33,066 nt of DNA from Bacteroidales bacterium (GCA_003141525.1 PLML01000241.1:7591-40656); one strand, 5' to 3'. Shown: positions 1 through 9,158, counted from the first letter of the stretch. Numbers and translations: made by a program. The notes: generated by a model from the sequence alone, not told the origin.

Positions 1-3000
1 ACAAACTTCCGGATCCTGTTTTTTATATTGACGATATAAAAGAATATAATAGAAGAGAGGGACTGGCCCTCAGTTCTGAAGAAGTAGCATATCTCGATAG
101 GTTAAGCAGCACAATAGGACGCGAACTAACAGATAGTGAGGTATTTGGCTTTTCACAGGTTAATTCTGAACACTGCCGTCATAAAATCTTCAATGGAACG
201 TTTATTCTGTCCGGTATTGAAAAAGAACAAACTCTTTTTCAGATGATTAAGTCTACAACCAGAACCAATCCAAATAGCGTAATATCAGCATATAAAGATA
301 ATTGTGCCTTCGTACAGGGCCCGGTTGTTGAGCAATTTGCTCCCGGGGCACAGGACAGACCTGATTTTTTTAATGTAACAGATTATGAATCTGTGCTTTC
401 AATTAAAGCTGAAACACATAATTTCCCAACTACTGTAGAACCTTTCAACGGGGCTTCAACCGGTACCGGTGGTGAGATCAGGGATCGGATTGCAGGAGGC
501 AAAGGGGCTTTTCCTATTGCCGGTACAGCTGTTTACATGACATCCTATCCCCGTCCTGCCGGAAACCGCCCGTGGGAGAAAGCCACACAGGAAAGGCCCT
601 GGCTTTATCAGACACCTGAAGATATATTAATAAAAGCATCAAATGGAGCCAGCGATTTTGGAAATAAATTCGGACAACCGCTTATTTGTGGTTCGGTTTT
701 TACCTTCGAACATTTTGAAAATCTGAAAAAATTTGGTTACGATAAGGTTATTATGCTTGCGGGGGGAATTGGAATAGGTAAAAAGAAAGACAGTGAGAAA
801 AATATTCCTGAAAAGGGCGATCTTATTGTGTTGCTTGGAGGTGATAACTACAGGATAGGAATGGGAGGCGGAGCTGTTTCATCCGTGGATACTGGTAAAT
901 TTGACAGCTCGATCGAATTAAACGCTGTACAAAGGGCCAATCCCGAGATGCAGAAAAGAGTCTATAATGCAATCAGGGCATTAAGTGAATTAGAAAACAA
1001 TCCAATTGTATCAATCCATGACCATGGCGCAGGTGGTCATCTTAATTGTTTGTCGGAGCTTGTAGAAGCAACAGGAGGCAAAATTGATATCAGCAAATTG
1101 CCTATAGGTGACCCTACCCTCTCGGCCAGGGAAATTATCGGCAATGAGTCCCAGGAACGCATGGGTCTGGTAATGAAAAAGACTGATGTCGATACTTTAA
1201 TGAATATTGCCGAAAGAGAAAGAGCTCCAATTTATATCATCGGCGAAGTAACCGGAGATATGCAGTTTACTCTTGAAAATCCTGTCACGAATGAAAAACC
1301 GATAGATTTAGCACTCTCATCGCTTTTCGGAGACCCACCGAAAACAATAATGAATGATGTAATAGTTGAAAACAGATACAAAAAACTTGAATACTCGATC
1401 CAAAAAATCGAGGAGTATATTGAACAGGTTCTTCAGCTTGAGGAGGTTGGCTGTAAAGACTGGCTTACCAACAAAGTGGACAGGTCAGTAACCGGAAGAC
1501 TCGCAAAACAGCAATGTGCCGGCCCTCTTCAGTTGCCGTTGAATAATCTTGGAGCAATTACACTTGACTACAGGGGGAAAAAGGGTATGGCCACCTCAAT
1601 TGGGCATGCTCCGGCTGCAGGACTTATTGATCCCTCAGCAGGTTCAGTACTATCCATTGCAGAGGCTCTCACAAATATCATATGGGCTCCTCTCGCAGAT
1701 AAATTAAAAAGTGTTTCCCTTTCGGCTAACTGGATGTGGCCATGTAGAAATCAGGGTGAAGATACTAGGCTCTATTCAGCTGTCAAAGCAGCAGGTGATT
1801 TTGCAATTGCCCTGGGCATAAACATTCCGACCGGGAAAGACAGTCTTTCGATGACACAGAAATATAAGGATCAGGTTGTGTATTCGCCCGGTACGGTAAT
1901 AATCTCTGCCGCAGCTGAGGTTGATAATATCAGAAGAATTGTCGAACCGGTAATAGTGAACGACCCTTACACGAGTCTCCTTTATATAGATATGAGCCGG
2001 GATCATCTCAAAACTGGAGGAAGCAGCTTTGCCCAGATTCTGAACAGGCTTGGCGATGAGGTTCCCACTGTTGCTGATCCTGAATATTTTAAAGAAGTTT
2101 TTAATACAATTCAGGACCTGATACATAAAGGCAAGATTCTTTCGGGCCATGATATATCAGCCGGTGGAATGCTGACAACCCTTCTTGAAATGTGCTTTTC
2201 AAACACCAGCGGGGGAATAACTGTTAATCTTTCATCTCTTGACGAAAGCGATACAGTTAAGATACTCTTCAGCCAAAATCCTGGGATTATTATTCAGGTA
2301 AAAGATGAGAATGAAGCAGCTGAAATCCTTCTTGAAAACGGGGTTTCATATTTCTCTATTGGTCACCCGGTTAACGAAAGAACATTATTTGTTTCGAACA
2401 ATAATGACTCACTGACATTCGATATTGATAAACTTCGTGATAAATGGTACTATACTTCATATCTTCTCGACAGGCGTCAATGCGGACCGGAACTTGCGCT
2501 TGAGCGATTTCTGAATTATAAAAATCATGAATTGAATATCAAAATAACAGATTTTGACGGGACATTTAAATCTTTGGGAATAACACCTGATAGAAGGAAG
2601 AAATCTGGAATCAGGGCTGCAATAATAAGGGAAAAAGGTGTAAATGGCGACAGGGAGATGGCTTATGCCCTCTATCTGGCTGGTTTCGATGTGAAGGATG
2701 TTCATATGACGGACCTCATATCGGGTAGAGAAAACCTGGAGGAAATCAGTATAATAGTTTTTGTCGGAGGCTTTTCAAATTCCGATGTATTAGGATCTGC
2801 CAAAGGGTGGGCAGGCGCTTTCAGATATAATGTGAAAGCACGCATCGCTCTTGATAATTTCTATAAAAGAACTGATACTCTTTCACTTGGGGTATGTAAT
2901 GGCTGTCAGTTAATGGTTGAGCTGGATCTCTTGTATCCACATCACAAGGATAAGCCAAAACTTCTACTTAATAAATCACATAAATTTGAATCAGGTTTCT

Positions 3001-3359
3001 TTGAAGTGAAGATTTTAAAAAATAACTCTGTGATGCTTGGTAACATGACAAATATGGAGCTCGGAATATGGGTAGCTCATGGAGAGGGGCAATTCAGCCT
3101 GCCTTATCCTGAAAAAAAGTATCAGATACCATTAAAATTCAACAAACATACCTATCCGGCTAATCCAAACGGGTCTGATTATGATGTTGCCGGATTATGT
3201 TCAGAAGATGGTCGTCACCTTGTAATGATGCCACACCTTGAAAGGGCATATTTCCCATGGCAATGTGGCTTTTATCCGGAAGAAAGAAAAAATGATGAAG
3301 TTACTCCTTGGATAAAAGCTTTCGTAAATGCAAGGGAATGGATTAAAATCAACGGGTAA
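1..3359 (+). CDS. purL: Phosphoribosylformylglycinamidine synthase PurL (5' end outside window)
   Basis: PurL makes formylglycinamidine ribonucleotide from FGAR, glutamine and ATP in de novo purine synthesis. The reading frame (codons starting at position 3) is open to the left window edge, so the gene begins upstream. The first in-frame ATG at 243 is internal, because the conserved PurL segment FSQVNSEHCRHKIFNG is encoded before it. About 1118 residues are visible; large single-chain PurL proteins have roughly 1230-1300. Visible parts are the synthase core with KAETHNFPT and the nucleotide-binding AGGIGIGKK segment, then a C-terminal class I glutaminase. The glutaminase has the nucleophile Cys in GVCNGCQ (codon at 2895), a His in AHGEGQF and a His-Glu in PHLERA. 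The stop codon overlaps the 3' end of the converging lipoprotein gene by 11 bp. Confidence 0.97.
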   Translation, partial: KLPDPVFYIDDIKEYNRREGLALSSEEVAYLDRLSSTIGRELTDSEVFGFSQVNSEHCRHKIFNGTFILSGIEKEQTLFQMIKSTTRTNPNSVISAYKDNCAFVQGPVVEQFAPGAQDRPDFFNVTDYESVLSIKAETHNFPTTVEPFNGASTGTGGEIRDRIAGGKGAFPIAGTAVYMTSYPRPAGNRPWEKATQERPWLYQTPEDILIKASNGASDFGNKFGQPLICGSVFTFEHFENLKKFGYDKVIMLAGGIGIGKKKDSEKNIPEKGDLIVLLGGDNYRIGMGGGAVSSVDTGKFDSSIELNAVQRANPEMQKRVYNAIRALSELENNPIVSIHDHGAGGHLNCLSELVEATGGKIDISKLPIGDPTLSAREIIGNESQERMGLVMKKTDVDTLMNIAERERAPIYIIGEVTGDMQFTLENPVTNEKPIDLALSSLFGDPPKTIMNDVIVENRYKKLEYSIQKIEEYIEQVLQLEEVGCKDWLTNKVDRSVTGRLAKQQCAGPLQLPLNNLGAITLDYRGKKGMATSIGHAPAAGLIDPSAGSVLSIAEALTNIIWAPLADKLKSVSLSANWMWPCRNQGEDTRLYSAVKAAGDFAIALGINIPTGKDSLSMTQKYKDQVVYSPGTVIISAAAEVDNIRRIVEPVIVNDPYTSLLYIDMSRDHLKTGGSSFAQILNRLGDEVPTVADPEYFKEVFNTIQDLIHKGKILSGHDISAGGMLTTLLEMCFSNTSGGITVNLSSLDESDTVKILFSQNPGIIIQVKDENEAAEILLENGVSYFSIGHPVNERTLFVSNNNDSLTFDIDKLRDKWYYTSYLLDRRQCGPELALERFLNYKNHELNIKITDFDGTFKSLGITPDRRKKSGIRAAIIREKGVNGDREMAYALYLAGFDVKDVHMTDLISGRENLEEISIIVFVGGFSNSDVLGSAKGWAGAFRYNVKARIALDNFYKRTDTLSLGVCNGCQLMVELDLLYPHHKDKPKLLLNKSHKFESGFFEVKILKNNSVMLGNMTNMELGIWVAHGEGQFSLPYPEKKYQIPLKFNKHTYPANPNGSDYDVAGLCSEDGRHLVMMPHLERAYFPWQCGFYPEERKNDEVTPWIKAFVNAREWIKING

Positions 3360-3900
3360 TCGGGGTCAGAAAGACTGATAAAAGTTTTGAATTTGCAGAA
3401 CCTGATGACTCTTCTTTCTTAATTTCCTCAGGAACAATTTTCTCGCTGATTATCTGAATATTATATAGACCTGTATCTTGTATATAAAGTGACCCTATAA
3501 ATGAATCTGCCCTGAAATAAGGATATGTGACATCACTTGAGTTATGTATTATCTTATCACACGCAGGACGGGCTTCAATCCTGTTATCAAGAATGCTCAG
3601 CATAACCGAATTATCATATTTCAGATCAGTTGTATCTTTGGTAGCGCTCGACAACCAGACATTAAAACGTCCTGATTTCGAAACAACAACATTCCATTCA
3701 GCAGTATTGCTAGAAGGATTTACCATATCCTGGTAACAGTCTGCTTTATCAACTTTTAAAGAAATGGTGCCATCTTCCTGCTGCAATATCTTATTCTGAA
3801 CAAGTTTCATTTTCGCTTCCTTTTGCTCACCTGTGGTATTGCAGGAATAGAATAAAACGATCCCGACTAATATCAGCAACCCATATGTTTTACTTGCCAT
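3349..3900 (-). CDS. Small putative lipoprotein, function unknown
   Basis: This 183-residue protein starts with a short hydrophobic segment ending in LFYSC, a lipobox with Cys20 as the likely lipidated residue. It is therefore probably anchored to a membrane facing the periplasm. The mature part looks like beta-rich extracellular sequence (for example GRFNVWLSSATKD), with no motif I recognise. It converges with purL and the two coding regions overlap by 11 bp. It is separated from the Hdr-like operon by about 90 bp and is not obviously part of it. The N-terminal signal supports a real gene. Confidence 0.75.
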   Translation of the reverse strand: MASKTYGLLILVGIVLFYSCNTTGEQKEAKMKLVQNKILQQEDGTISLKVDKADCYQDMVNPSSNTAEWNVVVSKSGRFNVWLSSATKDTTDLKYDNSVMLSILDNRIEARPACDKIIHNSSDVTYPYFRADSFIGSLYIQDTGLYNIQIISEKIVPEEIKKEESSGSANSKLLSVFLTPITR

Positions 3901-3991
3901 TTTTGAAAATTTTGGATTAGTTCAAGACTTGCGTTTATAACGTGGAAAAAACAATTTCAGTATATGAATTGTTTGAAATGTCAAAATAAAA

Positions 3992-5890
3992 TCAAATATT
4001 TGCCAGCGCTTTTATTGAGTTGATATGGCTGCCATTATTTATTTTTATCGATTTCCCTACTAAAGCTTCAGCCACAATCTCAGAAATATCAGCAACTCTT
4101 GTTGCTGTAACAGAAGAGAAAGTCTTTTTACAAAGAGGACAAGCAGTAGCAAGAATATCGGGATTATTTTTGGTAAGCTCATTGGCAGCATCGAGAGCTA
4201 TTTTCTTTTTATCAGTGGAGCTTATTTTCATGTTAGCCAGACTTCCTCCGCAACAAAGCGAATTTCCATCTTCAAAATTGCTTCTCTCAAGCCGGGAAAC
4301 ATACCCAAGAACCTCCTTTGGTTCATCATAAACGCCTGATCCTCTTCCCAGATCACATGGAGAATGATACACAACCTTTTTATGCAGAAAATTCATTTTC
4401 ACTGATCCGTCATCTATCAGTCTCTTGATAAATTGTGTGTGATGAAGGACTTCCACATCAAGATAATAACTCTCCTTAAACACTTTATAACATATGGGAC
4501 ATGATGTGACAAGCGTGTGGGCGCCTGATTTCCATATCATCTGCGAATTAAAATTAATAAGCTCCCTTGCTTCCTTATCCTGCCCAGCAAGCATTAACGG
4601 ACGTCCGCAACAAACACCTCCCTGCTCGTCAATAAAATTGTATTTCACTTCAGAAGCATCAAGAATTTTTATCATGGAATTCTTAATGGCAGGAGTCAGG
4701 TGAGACATGCAACCTGCAAAATACAATATGTCAGCCTTTCCATGATCGGTTTCCTGAAGAAAATTATAATTTGAAGATCCATTAGTTTTTTCTGAAATAT
4801 TAGTCTGCCGGCTCCTGAAATAACCTTTATAAATATTTCTGAAATCATTTTCAGTTTCATCTCCCCTTCGCTGGATCATCCTGATTTGAGATAGTTCTAT
4901 TCCCACAGGACATTTCTGATCGCACCTGCCACACATAAGACAGTTATGAGCGATTTCAGAAACGTCATTGTTATTTCGAATAGCTTTCATAAGGTAAGCT
5001 GACTGAATATTGGTAATCCCGGCTGAAAAATTAAGCTGGCATGAATCAAGGCAGATTCCACATGAAGAGCAGGAGTAAGTCTGAACCTCTGAATAAGTAC
5101 CAGCCTGATCGCCCGTTTTTATTCCGGAATTTCTCATGAAAATAAGGAATAATTCTGTGGGAATGTGCATATATCTTGTAATCGGAAGAAGAATGAAAAA
5201 AGTTCCCAATGAAATTGAATAAAGCCACCAGAAAGGATATGCCATCTGTTGTGCCGGAAGAAATGTTGCAAGCCAGGCTCCAAGTGATCCCGTAAGAAAA
5301 CTGCCTGTACCATAAGCACCACAGGTGAAGCTTTCTGCCAGGAGACGGCTGGGGAAAATTAGCCATAAAGAAGTAAGTGCTATTTTATCGATGATTTTCA
5401 GACGGGTTGTCTTCTTCATCCCTACAATTTTCGAATAGATCCTTTTTGCAACAGCCAGGAACAGGCCTGATAGTATGAATGCAAGTATGAGATCCATTAA
5501 AAATCCATAAGCTGACTCAAAACTTGTCCTGCCGTGATTGGGATTGAAAAACCTGAAAAAGATAGCTTTATATGGAGCATTCAGGTGTTTAGCACTAAAA
5601 ATATCAGCTTCAATTGTACCAAATAATATAAGTAAAAACCAGCCAAATGCCAGACTCATGTGCATATAACCCAGACGGAAGTTTGTTTTAAGTATCTTCC
5701 TGTGTATCAGACTTTCCATGAATATCTCTTTAAGGCTCAGTCCAAAAGCAATACCAAAAAACCCGCGTTGCAGCCTCAGCTTATCAGGTTTCGACAGGTC
5801 ACGAAACCATATTACGCTTCTCGTAACAACGTAGATGAGAATAAAGTACAATCCAATATTAAATGGTATTATGAAAGGATCAAATTTCAT
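3992..5890 (-). CDS. Membrane-anchored Hdr-like FeS protein (heme-b-like membrane domain + 2x4Fe-4S + two CCG domains)
   Basis: This 632-residue protein has about five or six hydrophobic segments in residues 5-255, with possible heme ligands H77 and H242. Two 4Fe-4S motifs follow (C274/277/280/284 and C317/320/323/327). Two complete CCG domains end it: C394-X32-CC427/428-X35-C464xxC467 and C512-X33-CC546/547-X36-C584xxC587. These spacings match the non-cubane 4Fe-4S site of HdrB/HdrD. The layout resembles HdrE-HdrD, DsrM-DsrK and EtfAB:menaquinone oxidoreductase (EMO) proteins, so electron exchange with the quinone pool at the inner membrane is likely. An upstream in-frame ATG at 5980 would overlap the previous gene by about 100 bp. 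I chose the ATG at 5890, which gives an 11-bp overlap typical of translational coupling. It is the last gene of the five-gene Hdr-like operon. Confidence 0.88.
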   Translation of the reverse strand: MKFDPFIIPFNIGLYFILIYVVTRSVIWFRDLSKPDKLRLQRGFFGIAFGLSLKEIFMESLIHRKILKTNFRLGYMHMSLAFGWFLLILFGTIEADIFSAKHLNAPYKAIFFRFFNPNHGRTSFESAYGFLMDLILAFILSGLFLAVAKRIYSKIVGMKKTTRLKIIDKIALTSLWLIFPSRLLAESFTCGAYGTGSFLTGSLGAWLATFLPAQQMAYPFWWLYSISLGTFFILLPITRYMHIPTELFLIFMRNSGIKTGDQAGTYSEVQTYSCSSCGICLDSCQLNFSAGITNIQSAYLMKAIRNNNDVSEIAHNCLMCGRCDQKCPVGIELSQIRMIQRRGDETENDFRNIYKGYFRSRQTNISEKTNGSSNYNFLQETDHGKADILYFAGCMSHLTPAIKNSMIKILDASEVKYNFIDEQGGVCCGRPLMLAGQDKEARELINFNSQMIWKSGAHTLVTSCPICYKVFKESYYLDVEVLHHTQFIKRLIDDGSVKMNFLHKKVVYHSPCDLGRGSGVYDEPKEVLGYVSRLERSNFEDGNSLCCGGSLANMKISSTDKKKIALDAANELTKNNPDILATACPLCKKTFSSVTATRVADISEIVAEALVGKSIKINNGSHINSIKALANI

Positions 5891-6239
5891 AATTGTCTGA
5901 TTTTTGAAAGGCTTTGATTGCAAGAACCACAATATTTCTCGTATTGACTCCACGAGGACAAACCAGCGTACACTTACCACAGAGCATACATTTTTTTAAA
6001 TTCTGCCGCACCTGGTCGTTTTCACCACGTTTAATAAGAATATTAAGTTCCCGGAGGCTAAAATCTGTAAAACTGGCTGTTGTGCATGTTGCCGAACACC
6101 CGCCGCATTCAATACAGAGTCTGAAGCTGGGTTCCTTCTCAAAAATGTAGGAGGCTACCCCTCTGTTATTGGAATCGTAGTCGATTTGACGCTCTTTTGA
6201 TATAGTATAGCCGAATTTATCCATATCCTTATTTGCCAT
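5880..6239 (-). CDS. HdrC-like 4Fe-4S ferredoxin subunit (second HdrC of the operon)
   Basis: This 119-residue soluble protein has two classical 4Fe-4S motifs, C42xxC45xxC48xxxC52 and C84xxC87xxC90xxxC94. The second is followed by PRG, as in HdrC proteins. HdrC subunits carry electrons between the flavin subunit HdrA and a CCG subunit. Here the neighbours are the HdrA-like protein (start overlaps its end by 11 bp) and the membrane CCG protein (11-bp overlap at the other end), which implies fixed stoichiometry. It lacks the helical C-terminal extension of the first HdrC-like protein in this operon. By position it corresponds to sHdrC2 of sHdr operons. Confidence 0.87.
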   Translation of the reverse strand: MANKDMDKFGYTISKERQIDYDSNNRGVASYIFEKEPSFRLCIECGGCSATCTTASFTDFSLRELNILIKRGENDQVRQNLKKCMLCGKCTLVCPRGVNTRNIVVLAIKAFQKSDNYEI

Positions 6240-7254
6240 CTTTCAGATAATCAATTACCTCTACAACAGCTGCACGGGCATGGGAAATTGTTTCCGTAAT
6301 ATTCATTGGCGCCGTACATGTTCCAGCGAAGAATACTCCTTCAATATTGCTTTTGTTGCTGCCAAAATGATTATCAGCAGCAGCAAAAAATCTATTTTCA
6401 CCTGTATTAAGACCTCCTAATCCGGCAATTTTTTCCCCGCCTTCCGACATTTCCATTCCTGCCATAAGCACAAGCATATCAAGTTTCATCTTTAGCGGTC
6501 TGCCAGCAAGTGTATCTTCGACTTTAATTAAAAGTTTATTTTCAATCGTCTCACTTGCTTCTGACACCTTGCCTCTGATAAAGCTTACTCCCCATTTTTC
6601 CTGGGCTTCACGATAAAGCTCTTCATAAAAAGCGCCACCCATTCTCATATCCATATAAAAGCAAAAAACTTTTGATTCCGGAAGATATTCCCTAAGCTCG
6701 ACTGCCTGTTTAACGGCAGTTACACAACATAACTTGGAACAATAAAAATTGCCAACCTTTTCATCACGAGATCCAACACAATGTACTATCCCTATCGTGT
6801 CCGGGACAGATCCATTAGCCAACGTAATCTTACCTGTCCGGAACATCTCCTCCAGATCAGCAGAAGTAATAACGTTATCGTAAATACCATAACCGTACTC
6901 TTCTTTCCTGGCACTCTTAAATAGATCAAATCCAGTCGCAACAATAACTGCATCAGCAGTCAGTTCTCTTCCTTCATTTGTAGTAATAGAAAAATGACCT
7001 TTGTTCCTGTTAAACCTTTCTATTGTTGTATTAGTTAGTAGTATAATTCTTTGATTATGAGTCATTCCGTCGAGGTACTCCTTTACTTCAATACTATTCC
7101 TTCTGTCTGGAAAAAGCCTGTGCCAGTTATTCAGATGCCCTCCGGTTTTGGATTCTTTTTCTATGAGGCTGACCTCAATTCCTGCTCTTGACAACTGACC
7201 TGCAACTTCAAGGCCTGCCACCCCACCTCCTATTACCACAACATGCTTGCTCAT
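6229..7254 (-). CDS. Short HdrA-like FAD protein
   Basis: At 341 residues this is about half the size of methanogen HdrA (about 650 residues) and close to the short HdrA of sHdr complexes. It has an N-terminal dinucleotide fold with GGGVAGLE (from residue 9), a GGHLNNW segment near 38-44, ATGFD near 106-110, and a conserved Cys patch at C159 (HCVGSRD) and C172/C176/C177 (YCSKLCC), as in HdrA. A late GVFFAGTC segment closes the FAD fold. It likely binds FAD and a 4Fe-4S cluster and acts as the electron hub between the HdrC/HdrB pair before it and the HdrC/membrane protein after it. Six bases separate it from the HdrB-like gene. No extra ferredoxin domains are present, unlike full-length HdrA or QmoB. 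Confidence 0.88.
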   Translation of the reverse strand: MSKHVVVIGGGVAGLEVAGQLSRAGIEVSLIEKESKTGGHLNNWHRLFPDRRNSIEVKEYLDGMTHNQRIILLTNTTIERFNRNKGHFSITTNEGRELTADAVIVATGFDLFKSARKEEYGYGIYDNVITSADLEEMFRTGKITLANGSVPDTIGIVHCVGSRDEKVGNFYCSKLCCVTAVKQAVELREYLPESKVFCFYMDMRMGGAFYEELYREAQEKWGVSFIRGKVSEASETIENKLLIKVEDTLAGRPLKMKLDMLVLMAGMEMSEGGEKIAGLGGLNTGENRFFAAADNHFGSNKSNIEGVFFAGTCTAPMNITETISHARAAVVEVIDYLKDGK

Positions 7255-7260
7255 TTAAAA

Positions 7261-8322
7261 TCAGACATTTATTAAATTATGTTTTTCTGAGTATGCAGGA
7301 AGTATATTAAGTTTATATTTGTCTTCAGGGGCATATTCTATTCCTATCTTATCAAGAACTGGTTCACAATCTGTCTGATGCATCTGAAGACCTAAATCCC
7401 ATGGATCATAACCAAGAACCAGACCTGCAACCTCTTCATATGTAAAAACAGGGATTCCTTCTCCGTTCTGACCATATCTTTTGCCCTCCATCTCATTTAT
7501 AACATACTGCCATCTGTCGAGAAACATCGGGCAACCCGGACAATTTGTTATTATCATATCGGGCTTGAACGGCTTCATAGATTCGAATTTTTCTTTTGAA
7601 CAGGCTATAGAGAAACCCCTGTTTGCCTGTACAAGATATTGTCTGAAGCCAAATCCGCAACAGTGCCTTCTTTCAGGATAATCAATTATCTGCCCGCCCC
7701 ATTCTTCAATCATGCCGGTAAGAACATATGGATATTCTGCCCCACCAATTCCCCTGGAAGGGAACATCTTAGCGTAATGACATCCGATATGATCAACAAC
7801 TTTCAGAGGTTCTCCCGTGTTTTTATTAATAAGTTTATATCTAGCTTTTGCGCCAATCTCCTTCCTGAATTTAAAGATCACATCGCTTGCATGAGCAAGG
7901 TTTTTTGGTATTTTGAATTCCCTTCCGGTTGCTTTTTTCAATTGTTTTCTCACTTTTTTCTCAACCTCGGGAAAATGATGCCAGGTGTCCAGTATTTCTG
8001 TGTATAATCCGAAAGAGGTTATGCACGATGGCAAGAGATTCTCATACCCTGCTTCTGTCATTAACGCAAACTGACGGGCAACAACCGTCATTGTTGTTTC
8101 AACAGGAACTATATCACCATGATAACCAATTCCGGTGCAGGTTGTATGACAGGGATGTTCATATACATCCTTGTTAAGCTCTTCGCGCATTATTTTAAGG
8201 AACGCCGTTTCTGATCCGGGAAAGAAATTCTGTCTTACACAGCTTCTTACATAATAATAATTATTGTCAGCTATCTCCTTCTGATAATCATTCCAAACAG
8301 CTTTCTTCCCTTTTATTATCAT
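7261..8322 (-). CDS. HdrB-like CCG protein (sHdrB1-like)
   Basis: This 353-residue protein has one complete C-terminal CCG domain, C181-X39-CC221/222-X38-C261xxC264, able to hold a non-cubane 4Fe-4S cluster. The N-terminal repeat is altered: it shows PCHTTCTGIGYHGD (C58, C62) and LPSC100 rather than a CCG motif. In heterodisulfide reductases HdrB is where the disulfide is cleaved; in sHdr systems a persulfide on a carrier protein is the proposed substrate. It lies 12 bp after the HdrC-like gene and 6 bp before the HdrA-like gene, so the C-B-A order is clear. Assignment to the sHdrB1 branch rests on my memory of the family and on gene order. Confidence 0.85.
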   Translation of the reverse strand: MIIKGKKAVWNDYQKEIADNNYYYVRSCVRQNFFPGSETAFLKIMREELNKDVYEHPCHTTCTGIGYHGDIVPVETTMTVVARQFALMTEAGYENLLPSCITSFGLYTEILDTWHHFPEVEKKVRKQLKKATGREFKIPKNLAHASDVIFKFRKEIGAKARYKLINKNTGEPLKVVDHIGCHYAKMFPSRGIGGAEYPYVLTGMIEEWGGQIIDYPERRHCCGFGFRQYLVQANRGFSIACSKEKFESMKPFKPDMIITNCPGCPMFLDRWQYVINEMEGKRYGQNGEGIPVFTYEEVAGLVLGYDPWDLGLQMHQTDCEPVLDKIGIEYAPEDKYKLNILPAYSEKHNLINV

Positions 8323-8334
8323 CGTGTGAAAATA

Positions 8335-9042
8335 TTATCTTGTGTGACGTCCATTGTTAGTTTTATAGATATGCCGGAAGTATTCATTTTCAATACCTTC
8401 ATCCAGTTGCATATTTAGCTCTACTGCTTTTTTCCTTGAAAATTCTTCAATATTTTCAAATCTTTTCATGCCGCCGGTTACCTTAAAAATCTCCCTGATT
8501 TCATCCATTGCCTCTTCCGGAATTCTCCTGAGTATCCCCGGGCCATCACCCTGGTAATTTGCACCCATTTTTTTAAAAAGGTCTCTCCAGTTATCCTGAA
8601 TCCAGTCCCAGACTGGTCCCTGTTCGGGATGCATTGTTGTACCAACTCCTTCAAGATAAAGACAATAACCGTACGTTAGTATCCAATGACCAACTATCCT
8701 TTTAATGACAAGCTGTTGTCTTCCTTTTTCTGATTCTGTAAAAAACCCAAGATCCTGTGAAAGCGATCGCAATGCCATGATTATCAATCCGGGAGCATTC
8801 CCACGCGGACAACGGGTTTTGCACGACATGCATTCTCCGCAGTACCAGATCGTTTCAGACTTTAAAAGGTCAGTTATTTTATCGTCATCCTTTGTTTGAA
8901 CTTCAACAACAATTTTCCTGGGATCGTAATTATAAAACTCTGCTGCCGGACAGATAGCTGTACAAACTCCGCAATTCATACAGGCATTCAGTCCTTCTTC
9001 AAACCTTACATCTTCCAATAACAGATCGTACAGTTTTCCCAT
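8335..9042 (-). CDS. HdrC-like 4Fe-4S protein with helical C-terminal domain
   Basis: This is the first gene of the Hdr-like operon, 235 residues long. Two 4Fe-4S motifs are visible, C21xxC24xxC27xxxC31 (CMNCGVCTAICP) and C68xxC71xxC74xxxC78 (CGECMSCKTRCP). The remaining 150 residues are soluble, charged and mostly helical, with no membrane segment. The length and position match HdrC1 of sHdr clusters. Its role would be to carry electrons between the HdrB- and HdrA-like partners. The start is supported by an exact TACCTTTG -7 box about 40 bp upstream, and no good alternative start is available. Confidence 0.86.
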   Translation of the reverse strand: MGKLYDLLLEDVRFEEGLNACMNCGVCTAICPAAEFYNYDPRKIVVEVQTKDDDKITDLLKSETIWYCGECMSCKTRCPRGNAPGLIIMALRSLSQDLGFFTESEKGRQQLVIKRIVGHWILTYGYCLYLEGVGTTMHPEQGPVWDWIQDNWRDLFKKMGANYQGDGPGILRRIPEEAMDEIREIFKVTGGMKRFENIEEFSRKKAVELNMQLDEGIENEYFRHIYKTNNGRHTR

Positions 9043-9063
9043 CAGTCTTTTATGAATGGCAAT

Positions 9064-9079
9064 TTTTAAAAGATTAACA
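9064..9079 (-). promoter_or_regulatory. Candidate operator TGTTA-N6-TAAAA
   Basis: Directly after the -7 box the minus strand reads TGTTAATCTTTTAAAA. It matches the perfect inverted repeat before the SQR-like gene (11318-11333) at 13 of 16 positions and has the TGTnA-N6-TnACA form of Crp/Fnr-family sites, with one imperfect half. AT-rich sequence makes chance matches likely, so this is only a candidate. Confidence 0.3.
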
Positions 9080-9087
9080 CAAAGGTA
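9080..9087 (-). promoter_or_regulatory. -7 box TACCTTTG of the Hdr-like operon
   Basis: Reading the minus strand, 9087 to 9080 is TACCTTTG, an exact match to the Bacteroidota TAnnTTTG -7 element, 38-45 bp before the ATG at 9042. No clear TTG -33 element is visible at the usual distance. The predicted start of transcription lies within the TGTTA-N6-TAAAA sequence that follows. Confidence 0.55.
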
Positions 9088-9120
9088 ATTCGTATAAAAA
9101 GAGGAGGAAAGAAGATTAAA

Positions 9121-9158
9121 GCCTATTTATAAGGGGTATTTATACTTATAGGAAAGGC
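9121..9158 (-). terminator. Possible weak terminator of the GPx operon
   Basis: An imperfect inverted repeat (GCCTAT..ATAAG and CTTATAGG..AGGC) lies just after the GPx stop codon on the minus strand. The stem is bulged and the following T stretch is short, so termination is uncertain. Confidence 0.25.

Noticed and set aside
1776-2150. Minus-strand ORF of 124 codons inside purL
   Set aside because: It is a shadow of the conserved PurL frame with no features of its own.
5891-5980. Upstream start of the membrane CCG protein at 5980
   Set aside because: It would add 30 residues unlike a membrane-protein N-terminus and overlap the HdrC-like gene by about 100 bp; the ATG at 5890 gives a normal short overlap.
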